A stretch of DNA of 64,000 nt from Ulva prolifera. Taxonomy: Eukaryota; Chlorophyta; Ulvophyceae; Ulvales; Ulvaceae. The DNA lies in contig CM041198.1 of NCBI GenBank assembly GCA_023078555.1, forward strand, positions 5,284,354 through 5,348,353, written 5' to 3'. The position numbers and the translations under genes are program-made. This document shows, in pieces, positions 40,857-54,202 of this stretch (position 1 is its first letter; every line of letters begins with the position of its first letter). The notes under the pieces were generated by a model. The model saw only the letters and a list, made by a program, of their open reading frames with translations. It was not told the DNA's origin and searched no databases.

Positions 40857-42810
40857 CTGCTATGTGCCACAATCAGTTGTTAGTTGCAGATAAGGCGGGT
40901 ATTGACGTGCACCCTGGTGCCCAAGACGACGAAAATGAACAATTGCCAAGCGAGTCATTTGCATTAGCAGTTGGAGGTTGTGCCATGGGCATCCTGGGTG
41001 CGTATTTCGTCCAAACAGCAAGTCTCTACCCATGTTTGCAGCGTATCGCAGCTTTGATCATTTCTGGACATGGCCTTGTCTGCATGAAGCGCCTGAAGCA
41101 AGCTGTATGCTGCCTGCAAGGCAGTGCTCAACGCACTGTAGCTGTGATGCCCGAAGCCCACGCTGCAGCACAAAGTACATTCTGCTGCAGGTGCTCTTAT
41201 TGTGGCAGGTCGTCTCCGGGAGTGCCGCGTGCAAGTCTCGACCAGTATGGACATCAACAGCTACAACAAGTCGTTTCATAGCTTCAACACCCGTGCCCAG
41301 TTTCTCCGGCCAACGGTGACAGGATTTACATCATAGTCACGTCGCCGGCTCAGATTCGACACGTCAGATGGCCGACCTAGCAAGCAGTGTGACTGGAAAG
41401 TGCCGGCTGCTTGTGTGAGATTATCATGATGTGCTTTCTCTGCGACGTGATGTCATCGTCGCACATTCAGAAACGACTCTGTGGCGCATCACTCACACAG
41501 AAGGGCTGTTTCCTGGATGAATCAGGTTGCCACCAAGCCGCACATCTCCAGGCGAAGGTTCCGGGTTGCGATATTGAGGGAATTCCCAGGTCAGGGTTGA
41601 CCCAACATGGGGAAGCAAGCAAGTTGTAAAATGTACTCGACGGGGTGCAGCCATGATGGTCCTGACAAGCCCATATGAGCGGAAGGAGGTAAGGAGGAAT
41701 GCTGTTGCCAGCACGAACAGCAGCATGAAGGGATGACAGGCTGCAGTTGGCAGTGGCGACACAGTCACTGCGTTTGCGGCTCGTATCGCTCTCAACCAGT
41801 GCAGTTCAGAGCTGGAGATTTTGCGGATATGGCATGGCGCCTTCCAGGCGTGTTTCAGTAGGCAGCGAACTGTCTGCAAATGTGGCTCTCAGTTGTTGCC
41901 GAGTTGCTGCCACAGCTGTTGTGTCAATTTCTGCCTAGCAGGCGTACATACTGCTTGTCGCTGTTATTCAAGGATAACATGCACAGCTCCCATTAGGGCC
42001 CTGAGATGAGAATGCATGTAGCAGACATGTCGCTGTGTCACTGCTTTCGCATCCACCTTGTGCCATGGCGATCTGGTGTGGCCATGACCACTACAGTGCT
42101 TTCGCGATTTACATTCGTGGCGACCCACAGTCAGTACATGGCATCTGGAAAACCCCGTAACTATGGTTGCCAGCTAGTGTGCATGGGGTGAGTTGTCGGT
42201 CAGCTTCTCCTGCAACCGGGCCACACTGAGTTGATTTGCTTGATGTCTATGTTCGCAGTCGCCAGCATCTGTTTATCTGTTGCATACCTGTGAAGAGCTA
42301 CTCGAAGCTGCCACTCCTATCACATGAACGCGGCCCCCACAGTACAGACCACGGCAGGCATCATCAACAGCATAGCTGCTGTACGTCATTATCACCGGCG
42401 AAAACCACCACTGCAACTTCATGTTGACAGAATTTACATTCTTCTGTTAGGACATACCTCCATCAGAGCTCAGCCAAGATCGGATTGGTGCTGATGTCAG
42501 AAAGCCAAGTGAGATGTCAGCGGGCAGATGCCACAGAGTTCCACGGAGTGACGATGCTCACTGATAAGATCAAACAGGCGACGCATTCTCATGACGCGCA
42601 CTTCGCCGGCATGTCCAATGAGGAATTGCAACATTCCAGTGGCAATTCAAATTGCTTTATCACAGGATGGCTTTTCCAACCATGGCATAGGAGCCTGTCC
42701 ACAAGCATTATGCATATCAAGCGCCAGTCTGCAAACTGTTACAAGCAACAGCTTTGGAGCCATGATGCAAACATGTGCTGCAAGCCGAAAGTGTTGCAAG
42801 GCAGGCCTGA

Positions 42811-42837
42811 CCCCCCCCCCCCCCCCCCCCCCCCCCC
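42811..42837. repeat. Poly-C tract of 27
   Basis: An uninterrupted C run in unassigned DNA. Confidence 0.95.
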
Positions 42838-43095
42838 GTGCTCCCTACAGCCTGAAAAGAAACCTGCGCCCATACCTCTTTATATGAATATCATATGCCA
42901 ACGACAAGTTCAGTGTCTGGTGTAGAGTCCAACTCAGAAACCTGTGTGTGGGTTGCATCACTCGTACCTCTTGGCCCATGGGCCTTCGCCATCGCACGTC
43001 AAATGCCTCGACATTGTAGGGCGCTTGCAGAGGCAGTCCAAAGTACAGATCGGCAAAGCTTTCTGTGGCTGCTTTGGTTGTGCCTATTCCAGGTG

Positions 43096-43350
43096 TAAAG
43101 TAAAGTAAATCTAAATTTACTGAGCCGTATCGTATTGGACACTGACAACTCCGAGTTAACGGGACCACATATGCCGAAGGGGTAAACCACCTGAAAACCC
43201 CCCTCAGACAACCGTACGCAACTCACAGGGCCTCCTCCTGTGCTAAGCGAGGTGGTCACGTATGGCTCCCCAAAGCGCACGCAGAATCGAGCCCACGACC
43301 TCCTGAAACGGAGGGGGTAGCTTTTAATCCGTCCTCAACCCATTGGACCA
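43096..43350 (-). mobile_element. tRNA-derived SINE, near full-length copy
   Basis: Read on the minus strand it starts TGGTCCAATGGG (A box fit), has GCTCGATTC at the B-box position (one change from consensus), and continues with the shared GGCATATGTGGTCCCGTTAA block. It ends TTTACTTTACTTTAC. It is about 90% identical by eye to 57151-57416. ACACC occurs at both edges and may be part of the target duplication. Confidence 0.85.
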
Positions 43351-45233
43351 AATGGTGTGCCAAGCACCACATGGTGTGCACAAATGTTTGAATGACAAGG
43401 TCACAAAGGCCGACTACACCGCAAGTGCCATTCTAAATAGATATGTGTGTGCCTGCTACATTTTATGGTGTGCCTTTTGTGTTGTTGGCCTTTCGGTATC
43501 GCATCAGCGATTGCATCGCACTGGGGCAAAAGCTGCGGTCCCAGCCGCATCTTGTATCTTGTGATGATGAATGTAGAACACTTCGGCGCTGCTGATATGA
43601 CTCAGCTGTTCCTCTCACTGGCCTTGTTCAGTGATGCCAGCTCTGCTCTGTCTCAGATCTGGGAGGGCATCTTCGCTATGTGTCACTTTCTTGCTGTGGT
43701 TCGCAGGGCACGTACTCACAGCTTGAAGCCGTGCAGGAACCAAACCAGCGCAGCATGTCATGTGCACACGGCACATCATGTGCACACGGCACATGTCAAC
43801 ATGGCAGTTTGACGAGGGCAAGGGCATCATGTGGGAGTTTTGGCATCATCCTCATTCTGCAGCAACAGTCACGAGAGCCTGACCTTGGCCATGGCAACGA
43901 AGGACATAAACACATTGCGAACAGAGCGCGCAAATGGTACATATTCACAGCGATATCTGATGAACCGTAACTACATTCTGAATAAATGTGACATCAGCGT
44001 GTCAGTCGGCTGAAACCAATCTTGATAATGGCACGATGCCAGCATCATGTATGGCTGCAGTGTCAGCTCTGCATGCAGAGATGTCTGAGAGATCCATACA
44101 ACAGGTGTTAAAGATAGAAGACGTGTCTGACGGTTGATAATGTGGGGAACGTTTGCTTGCAATCTTCACTGAAGCAGTGATCTGTAGCCAGCGCACTCAC
44201 GCGTGGCTTGCACGGCACAGATGCCAGGTGCGAATAAACTGCAGCGAGTAACTGCATGAATGAACACATTGCTGCCGTGCTGGATCAAAAGTAAACTCCC
44301 GGACTCGGACACTCTGCTCAGTGCTCACAAGTACCGCTTCGCTTCTACAGAACATTTGATTGCCGATGCATGAACAACAACGCCTCCAAATTACCGCTGT
44401 GTATGAGCATAAACGGTGCCTGACGCTTCAACCGTTCACCCGAACACATCGCAGGGCCCTGCCAGGATGCAACATCATGATGTCCGCCACGGACATCGCC
44501 GGTTGAGCCAGGTTCGGCCTTAAAACACGTCACTAGCGGCCTTTGACAGCTTCAATGCGCGAAGTTAATGACTTCAGTGTTTGTTGCGCTACGCGAATGT
44601 GCAAGGTCTTCGTTGCCAGCCTATGATGCGCATCAACCGTGGATGCATGTCGACTCACAATTCGCAAATTTACCCTCGACCACCTGCGATGGTGTCACAC
44701 GGGCAACCAAATGTTTTAGAGCACGTCTCTCATGATACTGAACGGGGTTGGGCTTGGTTTGCAAGTAGCTGAGGTGACGGTGGAGGCGGTGTCTGGGCGA
44801 TGGTGATGAGCTAGCGTGCGGGCCTTTGGATTGCATGGCAGCCAGGCAGAAACTTCTCCACGGCACTGTGCACACATCAACAGATACATGTTGGCAACAA
44901 AGCTATCAGCCTTGCACCGCTGAATCGAGGAACTCCATCGTGACGATTCATGGCCGCCGTGCCGCCGTGCGATCGCAGGAAGCACTGCAGCCATTCTGAC
45001 TGCATCGGCTGCTCGAATGTGTGGCCCGCTTGCATTCCCCTTGCGCCATGCCTACTGCCATGCGGCGACATATTTTGTAAGAAACCGAATTGGGTTGGCA
45101 GGTTTATGCAACCTCACCTTTCCACCAGGTTGCGATAGTCGCTTTCCAGGTTGGAGGCTGTCAGTCTTGCTATGCTGCTGCGAGGCCTGCCCAGCCCCCT
45201 CCACTTTCCTTGAGACGGCCTGTATAGTTTATC

Positions 45234-48200
45234 ATGATCTGCCAGGCGAGCCCAGCGCCAGATGCTTTTAGTCGCGCTGAACTGAACGCTGCGTTTGCTG
45301 ATGAGCGCCGTGTTCGGGGCGCACAAGGAAGACTGAACACGGCTGCCGCTGGAAAGAATTCCTTTGACGGCATGAGCAATTTCATCGGAAAGCAAGCCAT
45401 GGGATATGTCGTTACACTCAAGGACGACTTTGGTTTTGTGAAGTAAGTGAACCCCGCTTGTCAATTCTGCCGAACCGGTTGCTGTGTACATCTACAACGC
45501 TGTCATGGTTGTCCTTACTTCGATTTTATGCTTCTCTACAGTGTCTCATCGTCAACATTGCTTGCGGTCGGGTTTGGGCTGTCGAGTGCTGTGTGTTTTC
45601 GCGCGATCGGCTACGGGTCTCCCATCGCTTGATCGTGTTAATATTGCTTCATTCGAGGATTGAAATCAATTTATTAACGATTGCGACTCGTCTCTGCGGC
45701 TGGAAACACGATATCATGTGCTCAGTGTGTAGACCTATTGTCTCAGTGCAGGCCGGTGAACGAAGATCTAGGTCAGATGTTTTTTCATGTTTCCGATGTT
45801 ATAGAACCTAAGCCGGAAGATCCTTTGATGAAGCCAGATCTGCGTAAAATGTTCAAGCTGCAAGACGAGGTGCAATTCGTCGTTGAAGCGGCTCGGCACG
45901 GAGAAGGCAAGTATCACGCGATGCATGTCCATAAACTGCCATCAGGCACACTTGATCCAGTCCTTGTTGACCCCAAGCGGCGACGGGGTCAAGTGCGCTG
46001 TTATCATGGTGGGGACATGTACATAGAGCCGTATCCGGAAGACGGCATTGTTGAAGGCCATCAGGCGCCGCTGCAAAAAATCAAGTTCAACAAGCGGAAA
46101 AGCATGCTCATCTCCAGCAAGGAGCCCGTTCTCGGGGACGTGGTGGAGTTTAATGTCGTTACGCACAAGCTCGAGGGAATTTGCCGAGCAAAGAATATAG
46201 AAGTCATCGCCTCTGCCGTGAGTGAAGAGTCTCTTGAAGGCAGAAGCCTGGCGCGGTTTCCTTACCTGTGTTCTTGGTCTAGTCTCTGAGTGTATACGTG
46301 CCGACCATATCCGCAGTCCCGCGATACCGACAAACACTCCCCATGTGAGCTTTGAAGTATCCATATTGTATGCACAAGGTTGGACGTTGTTGATCACCAC
46401 TTGTTTCTGCTCCGTGCAGGGTCACATTATTCAGCTCACAGAAAAGGGAGGGGAGATCCGGGTCTTAGGGATCGAAGGGACAGCAGCGTTCAGGGAAGCA
46501 GACGTTAGCGGAAGCAACGGGTTCGAGAAGCTGACTGTGAATTGCGAAGTCAGCTTTCTGTTGGATGCATCGGGCGCTGCAGTGGACTTGAAGCTGCTGC
46601 CTCCTGGTGTGACCTTGCTTCGGTACTTGACTGTCAGCGCTATCGCGAAGGTTGTTTGGGGCATGGCATTGGATGCTGGCCATGCACACTGTTCACCTGG
46701 GTTTTCCTGTCTGCATTGCATGGCGGGGCCGCACGTGTTTTTCTACACTGCCTGCAATGTAGACTGCTCTACTGAACGCGATCTGAATTATGTAGGGACT
46801 ATCAGTGCAAAGGAGATTCTGGGCACATTGCGAGGAAAGATCAGGAAGCTGCCCACTGACAATGGGCCAGAGGGTCCACAAGACGGCATCATTGAGTACG
46901 AGAAAGATGGCTCGATGCAAGAAGTCAGGTTTGGCGCACAGGATGTCAATGAGTATCTGTCAACCTTGGCTGTCAACGATCAGGTGAGCTATCTTCGAGG
47001 TTCCATTTTTCATTCCGGATCAAAGCTCTGTATCCTATGGGTAGCCCAATTCATGAGCTGCGCACAGTTCGAGAAGCGAGTGTGATTGTTAATCTGTTTT
47101 TTATGCACGGCCTTGACCGATCAATGTCTCTGAATCGCACGGGAATCCGCTGTCGCTTTGCAGGTAAATTTCGAGCTCGTCCGCAGTCGCTACACAGCAA
47201 AAGCCAGTGCGCACGGAGTCACATTGTCTCTGCGATCTGATTCAACACCCGAGCTTGGCTGTGTCTCAATGCTGAAGAAGAACTTTGGGTTCATAAAGTG
47301 CTGTGAGCGAATTGTGGACGTTTTTTTCCACATCAATGCTCTGAAGCCTGGTAGCGAGGCACTGGAGCTGAATGCCGATGTTCGGTTTGTGCCGGTGATG
47401 GACTCTGACACGAACAAGGTGTGTGCCTTGTGGCTAAATTTGCCGAATTCATCATGGTGTCTGTCTAAAACGGCAACCGACCAGTTTGGACAGACCTGTG
47501 TCTGAGGAGTCCCACTCGTTTGTTGCTATGCGCTGCCTCGGACTCTGGCAGTTCTTTGTGGTTCAAGCCGTTTGCAGAATCTTGTTCTTTGATTTTGTGC
47601 AGCATAGTTGACAGACTTGGTCACAGTCACGAAATTTCCAGGTGGTGGCCAGTGAGCTCGAGGTTGTGCCGAGCGGCACGGCCGTGTTTGAGACAGTCAG
47701 CACTCGGCGATACACTGGCGCCGTCAAGATTCCCAGCAGTGCAGCGGCAGAGGCTGCCGGCGATGCAAGGGGCATGGGCACTGGTGTCATCGTTGCGGTC
47801 ATAGATGGGCGCATAGAAACAATACCGTACGAGCATGCTGATGTGTCAAACAAGGAGGCATTTGGCGTCGATGATCAGGTACAGATCCGAATTTATGCGT
47901 GTTTTGCTAACGTTCCATGCCGGCTCTGTGGCCGTGGAGCACCTGCTGAGATTTGCTTCTCAGGCGATCATGGGCCTTTGCGCGCTGACAGGAGTGAGTG
48001 CAGGTCTCTTTCAACATCCTGGAAGATCGGCGGCAGGTATCGCTCTCGCACAAGGCCGAGCGTAAAGGTGGCGTGCGCGTGCGCAAAGGCGGCCGCCGCG
48101 CCGTAAAGATTGCGCTTGTTTCTGCAGCCTCGCCTCCTCCAGTCAATCGTACACCAACTCCAGTCCGCATCTCCCCAGCCCGGGCTCTCCATCGCATCCC

Positions 48201-49347
48201 ATCCTTCTCTGCGCCTTCATCACCAGTGCGAGAGCGCAATGTCCCACGCAATCCAGCGGCTGTGGAAGCGCACTTTGATCGCGCTGAAACCACAGTTGTC
48301 CCCGTCAGCGCTGCAGCAGCTGCTGCACTTGCTGCGTCCGTCAAGCCAGGCGGCCGCATGCGCGGCACTGTGACCAGGCTTATACGCAGTGCCAAACGAC
48401 TGCCTGCAGGCACGGTGCTGGGCATCGCGCGGAAGGCTGAGACTGATACATGGGGCAAGAAGAAAGCGGCAGGAAACAGTGAAGAAGATGCTGTGCGGCG
48501 TGTCCTCACAGACCACCTGCACTCGAAGGGCATCAACGTCGATCTGTTTGAAGGAGATGTCCTGTTCTGGCTCACTGATGTTGCGCCATCGGCACGAGAC
48601 AGCCTGAAGAAGCGGGACGAGATCGAGTACACTGTCATCACTCGGCCTTTCGAGGAGAACAGCGATGTCTTTGCGGACATGGCTGTTGACATCCTTCGCA
48701 CACGCACCCACCGCCCTCCCAATGTGCCCACGGGGGCACCTCCGAAGTGGAGTGCTGGCAGCGGCGCTGCTAGTAAAGGTGGCATTTCACCTCTGCTCCC
48801 TGCAGGAGAGAGGCGGGCGCCGAAGTTTTCCGGGGTCACATCAGTTGTGGTGCCGGGGCCTGAGAAGGGAGCAATTGGCTTTGCTGCGGGGCGGGGTAAA
48901 CCGCTGAGTGCTGCCAACAGTGGTCCCCCGTCCAGTGCTGGAAGCCTGGTGGGGTCTGTACCTACCACGATCAGCTTTTCAGGCGCCTTCGCGTCCGCTG
49001 AGACATCTCCAAAGTTGACGCCCATTGCCGTGAGTCGCGGGGCGAATGGCTCTGGGAAGGCTCCCATCTCCATGGCAGCTGCTGACCCCGTGCCATCACT
49101 TCCAGTCTCCACATCAGCATTCCAATTCAAAGATGCCATTGCTGCACAAGCATTCATACCGAAGAGTCACAGCAGCGAAAGCATGAAGGGAGTAACTAGC
49201 CTGAAGACAGCTGCCGGCGGTTCGGGAGCGACTGCGGCGAGCACCCCAAGGACGCCGCGTACTCCGCGATCGCCCCTTGCATCCATCGTCAACTCTGCCA
49301 ACAGCAATTATGTAGATCCAAGGTTTGAGGATGCTGAGGCACGGTGA
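45234..49347 (+). CDS. CSDE1: Multi-cold-shock-domain RNA-binding protein, CSDE1/UNR type (972 aa)
   Basis: Seven exons keep frame: 45234-45442, 45752-46217, 46420-46606, 46763-46983, 47164-47418, 47642-47878 and 48004-49347. The ATG at 45234 follows an in-frame stop by nine bases; a further upstream exon spliced into this one is not excluded. Two canonical cold-shock folds are clear: GYVVTLKDDFGFVK with MFFHVSDV, and GCVSMLKKNFGFIKCC with VFFHINAL. They are separated by degenerate domains with DxVEFNV or VNDQVNFELV-type strands, the alternating canonical/non-canonical layout known for UNR. The C-terminal 300 residues are Ser/Pro/Ala-rich with Arg-rich patches. Such proteins bind single-stranded purine-rich mRNA in the cytoplasm and control translation and decay. 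A final folded domain (EEDAVRRVLTDHLHSKG, then VLFWLTDVAPSARDSLKKRD) precedes the disordered tail. Confidence 0.85.
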
Positions 49348-50257
49348 TTGTTCAGTGGGCCGCCTGTGCTGCTTCGCCTTTTCTGCGATGCAGGCTCAGC
49401 CTAGCTGGAGGGTATGATGAGGATTCTGGTCCAGGTGGCTGGGCAGGGCACATGAGCTTCAAAACTGCACAAAACTCACTGTACCGCTTCTTCGCTGATT
49501 CAGTATGCCGTAGACTCACATCTCCCGTCGGGGAAAGCTGCAATGTGTGAGGCTGGAGGCATGGAGGCAGTAGGTTGGGGGTTGCTAATGTGGATGCTCG
49601 CAGCTGTAAATAGATGGGTTGCTTTTGTACTGTTATCGATGGTTCGGAGCACTGCTTTGGCGCCAGTGCTCTCATTGAGGATGGGGGGGAATACTGATGT
49701 GGTAATGTGTTCAACTCATCCGTTTGAGAAGAGATATTTGCTTGTCACAATATGTGACTGTTGTTAGACTGAGATCTGTGTATGGAGTCGAGCGGTCAGG
49801 TGGGCAGGAGTCTGGAATTGGAGGTCTTGCAGCAGTGTGATCAAGTACAATAGTGCGAAATAATTGATGAGTTTCAACTGGTGGATTGCTTTCACTTTGC
49901 ATGGCCTCATACATCTGTATGATGTAAATCGAAGGAGCTTGATCTGACTGCCCACGCTATTCCAGCTAAGTAGTATTCAGACTTGTTGTAGCCTGCGGAG
50001 TGTTGCACCTTGCAGCCGGCTGACAACAGCTATTCATGTATTATTACAGCCATGTTTATTTCTGCCTTGGAACTTGTAAAAGCATAGCACAGAACTGGTT
50101 ACCTAAGCAACTATGAAGTCCACTTTTCATGTACACGTGGACAAGCTAAAGGATCGGTGTTTGCAGAATCTCGCTCTGCAAAGACTCAGGACCGTCGCTA
50201 CTTTTGCAGTGTTAAACTTCTTGGACATGCCCAATCATGTTTACAGGCACATGATGC
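49348..50257. other. Intergenic region between convergent CSDE1-like and GT61 genes
   Basis: About 900 bp with only short frames. It contains the TGTAA signal at 49605 and presumably both 3' untranslated regions. Confidence 0.5.
49605..49609 (+). terminator. Candidate TGTAA polyadenylation signal of the CSDE1-like gene
   Basis: TGTAA about 260 bases after the stop codon, the typical green-algal signal. Confidence 0.4.
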
Positions 50258-53200
50258 TCAGTCCATCACGAGGGGCTCTGCAGAAGGCCATTTACGGCAC
50301 AAATGATCAATTCTGCACGACACATTATCGCATCCATCCGATGGGTCTTCCAGCCGCGGTAGCAGCTCCTCGATGTCTTGTTTCACCGCTTCGATGTCCA
50401 CCAGCAGCGACGCTCGGGCATGGACAAGCAGGCATTTCCTGCACACCCCAGCTGCGCCACATCAGCACCTCACCTCCCCTGCCCACGCTTGCCCCAGCAG
50501 CTGGGTGCATGTGCATGGCAAGCTGTCACCCAAGCCACTGCTGACAGTTGAGCTCGAGTGTACGGTGCCTGTGGTGGTATGACAGATACAGAAGCGACGA
50601 TGGGTGCCACGTGATGGTACATGCACGGTCATGGGCTTGAACTCTAAATTGGTGGCATCAACTTAGAGTGTCGGAGTTTACCAGCTCCGACCTAGCAGGG
50701 CGGCGGCTGTGGAGCAGCGGCTGAGTTTCATCAACCGTGAAAGACTGTATGGCTGGTGGGATCGCTTATGCTTATGTGGGGAATGGTGCGTGCATTCGCA
50801 CACACTGACGGCGCCAGCCATCAAATGCGGTGTGGCCACACGACCAAGCTCCGTTCCTCGTGCAATGACAGCATCGCAAAAGGCACACTGGAGTGCCGGA
50901 ATCTGAGCGCAACGTGCAGCAGACCCACCAGCCAAACGCCCCGCCGCGACACAGAAAAGATGAGATGGTGGCGCTGCAGCAGCGGTGACCGATCATGGAT
51001 GTGGAACTGGTATGGGTGGACTTCAATTGCAGCGCAAGCAGAATGGCCGCGTGAGTGGGGAGGCCGAGATGGGGGGGGATGGCGCACTTGGACGTACACT
51101 CGGACGCCCTGAAGGAGGAGTACTGGTGCCGGTCCTCCGGCGACGCGTACACCGCCCACTTTGCATCCGTTGGCCGCCACGCAAAGTGGTGCAGGTGGCC
51201 CGTGCTGCGCGTGAGGTTGCGGTACAGCTCCGCCATGCTGCGCCACTCCCAGTTGAACGGCAGCAGCTCGTACACGGCGGCGCCCGGCGGCAGCAGCGGC
51301 GCGGACGCGAGCAGCGGGCCGTGGCGGCCGACGAGGACCCCCGTGGCCGCCATCGTCGCCGCCGTCGCGGCGAACGGCGCCGCCGACGACGCGACAAACT
51401 GCCGCACACGCCACCCCGCCGGCGCCGCCGCCTCCCACAGCGCCCGCGCCAGCTCGTCCTGCACAGCGCGCAGCACGCTCAGCACGCAGCTGGGTCGCGA
51501 CGAACGGCGATGACCGGCCGGGCTGAGTGTGGATGCCTCAGCGGAGACGTGGCTACATGTGCATCTGAGGGCGCAGCATCTCGGATCAGCTCTGCCCCAA
51601 TTCCGCAGTGAATGCATTCGGCCCTCAGCCCAGGCCGATGGTCAGAAATCGCTTGCAAGGAGTGCAGTCCGTCAGTTTTCTTTGTCAAAGCTGATTCTGA
51701 ATGCCTGCTGAGCCTGTGACCGTTTACACTTACCAGAGAAGCGGAGACAGCTGCGAGATTTCAGCTCAGACAGGCAATCGACCGCAGCAGCCACGCACAG
51801 CAGGCCCGGCGGAGGCAGAGCAGGCGCAGCACAGCAGCGGACGCACGTGGTTCACGACCGCCTCGCCGCCGGCGGCGCTAAGCAGCGTGATCTGCTTCGG
51901 GAGCGGGCGGCGTGAGTCGGCCAGCGGTGGCTGTGGGAGGCGCGCCGCGCGGAACGCCCGGCTACGGAACACCGCCGTCGCGTCGGCGCCCCGCAGTGCA
52001 AATGGCCACTCGGCGGGTTCGAAGGGGTCGCAGCCGTGGCCAAAGCCGCGTCCGGGCACCGGGGCGGCAGGGGCCGCGGGGGGGCTGGCCGTGTGTGCTG
52101 GCTGCTCTGCCGGCGCATCGCCTGGCGCTGCAGTCTTTGTGTACCTGTATGCACAGATGCAACGGATCTGAGACAACAAATGCACGAAAAGAGTTGGAAT
52201 AGATGCCCAAAACTACAGTTTGACTTCCATCCTATTTATCTAATAACCGTATAAACGCATTTTCTCAGAAAGTATATACAGTAACCAGACTTTGAAGAGC
52301 GTCTCGTTGAGGCGCGCATGGCCATGTGTATGTCGCTGTGAAATCAAGAACGAGTCGAACCGTTGGTACATCGTTTGGTTCGGTGTCATACAGCGCAACT
52401 CCGGAGGACCCAGCCCACACGTGCCGATGTCACATGCATTAACCATATGGCCTCCGCGACGCAGATACACGTGCGCACTGACCAAGGAGACAGCGATCAC
52501 TCTAAACAGCTGCAGGGGGTTGACCGTGCCGTGCATCAGGCTTGCCCTGTGTCTGCACGGCGCACGTGTCGCTGGGCGCGTGCTGGTGGGGCCAGCAACG
52601 CTGTGCACACGGCTGGGGTCTTAGCGCCCAGTTGACACTTGCGAAGCTGAGCACAGCGTGCAGGCGAGCATGTGTGTGGTGCAAGGTCGCATGCTCGTGT
52701 GATTCGGGGGGCGGGGGGGGGGGGGGATACAGCAGCAGCGGCAGCAGCAGCGGCAGCGTGGCACGGCCGGTGCTCTGCCATGCTCGGTTGTGGCAGAATG
52801 CTATATCGGGAGTGTCACCTGTCTGTGGCGACGACGAGGTTTTCAAAGCCGATCCATTTGAGGTTGCTGATCTCCTTGAGATCGATGTGGTCCATCGTGA
52901 GCGGGAGGTCCGAGGGCGCATCTGCTCCGAGGCACGCAGCAATGGTCTCCTTGGTCCAGTCTTGCAAGTCGTCAATGCGAACATTCATGAAGAAGATCCG
53001 ATCTGCACGTGGTGGTTGTGGCGCTGATGTTTGCTTCGGGCAGCGTCAGGCATGTAACAACCAAGATGACTTGTAGCTGGTGACTGACGCACCAAACTCT
53101 GATATGCCTGCTCCTTGCCCTTGAATATGGTTGCTCCAGTCCCCATCAGAAAAAGCCTTTATCATCGGAAACAACGTTTCCGTCCAGTGGCCATGGTTGT

Positions 53201-53751
53201 CTGGGTATGCTGGGAAGACAAAGTCAACTACTAAAGTTGTGCCTGGGAGCCATGCTGTCTCCACATTGCTGATGAAATGATCTGCGTCTTCGATTGGGAA
53301 GTAGACAGTCTGTGTATTTAGACCAATGTACGAGGACACTGTTGTATTCGCCGGGTCCCGGACGAGCGCAAAGTACTTTGCATTGTGATACCTGCTGCGT
53401 TCACAGCTTGTTCACAATCAGCGAGCAGCGGAGGAGATAGCAGATGGTTGACATAGTACAAGTATGTATCATGTAGCAAGCCAAGCGCACCACATGTTCT
53501 TGAACACGCGGTACGCGTTGTCCGGGCTCCGGTACATGCCAGTGTGGGCCCCTGCAGGCCTGGCGCGCGTTACTGAAACTCCAGGCGGCAGATACATCAT
53601 GGCGGCAGCAAAGGGTGAGCATACGTGCATGTTTCGGAACGTCATCGCTGTACCATTCCTCACCGCACGATGCATTCAACGACAACAGTGCACAAGCTAT
53701 AGCGAGCAGAATGACTCGCGCACAGCCTCGGGCGCAGAGCCCCTTAGACAT
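50258..53751 (-). CDS. Glycosyltransferase family 61 (DUF563) protein, 506 aa
   Basis: Seven exons join in frame: 53751-53625, 53551-53491, 53391-53093, 53002-52819, 52144-51847, 51458-51088 and 50438-50258. The start MSKGLCARGCAR leads into a hydrophobic run (VILLAIACALLSLNAS), a signal peptide or type II anchor. Family features in order are YHNAKYFALVRDP, NHGHWTETLFPMIKAF, LPKQITLLSA, the GT61 block VLVGRHGPLLASAPLLPPGA with YELLPF, and a C-terminal DIEAVKQDIEELLPRL helix. GT61 enzymes transfer sugars (xylose, arabinose or GlcNAc) onto polysaccharides or glycoproteins in the ER/Golgi. The usual HGAGL is HGPLL here. All exon phases match, and two introns exceed 600 bp. Substrate unknown. Confidence 0.82.
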
Positions 53752-54202
53752 ATCACCTTGATGGTTTCACATGTGCATAAATTACTGTATTGCCGACATG
53801 TCGCTGGACAAGAGTGGCGTTCACTGCGGTGCGACGCAGCCCGAGCGGTTGACCCTTCTACCAGGAGTCAAGATATGCATCGTCATGCTGGTGACCGATC
53901 ATACAAGAGCATGTGTTCACAAGACACGTCACTTGCGCGCGAGCCACCTCTCTCCAGGCGTTGCAAGAGTAGATCACAAGCTTGTCGCCTGTTTGTGTAG
54001 TAATGCATGTGCTGTCGATCGCTAGCCGTTGGAAGGGGCCGAATAACAACAGAACTATTCCAGCGTGGGAGCAGGCATTTATATGATCTATGAAATGTCC
54101 GATACAGAATGGAGCACGCTCGGCCATCGAAGTAGGCACTGGCAGTTTGCTAGCTGATAAACATCAGTGCCATGGCGACACCATATACGACCACATCCTG
54201 AT

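Larger units (their letters stand above)
40870..45233. other. Long region without a supportable gene
   Basis: About 4.4 kb lies between the hypothetical exon and the cold-shock gene. Frames are short, and none shows family similarity or linked exon structure. It contains a 27-C tract (42811-42837), one SINE copy (43096-43350) and an 18-bp tandem duplication (TCATGTGCACACGGCACA) near 43757-43792. Upstream exons of either neighbour could be hidden here. Confidence 0.45.
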
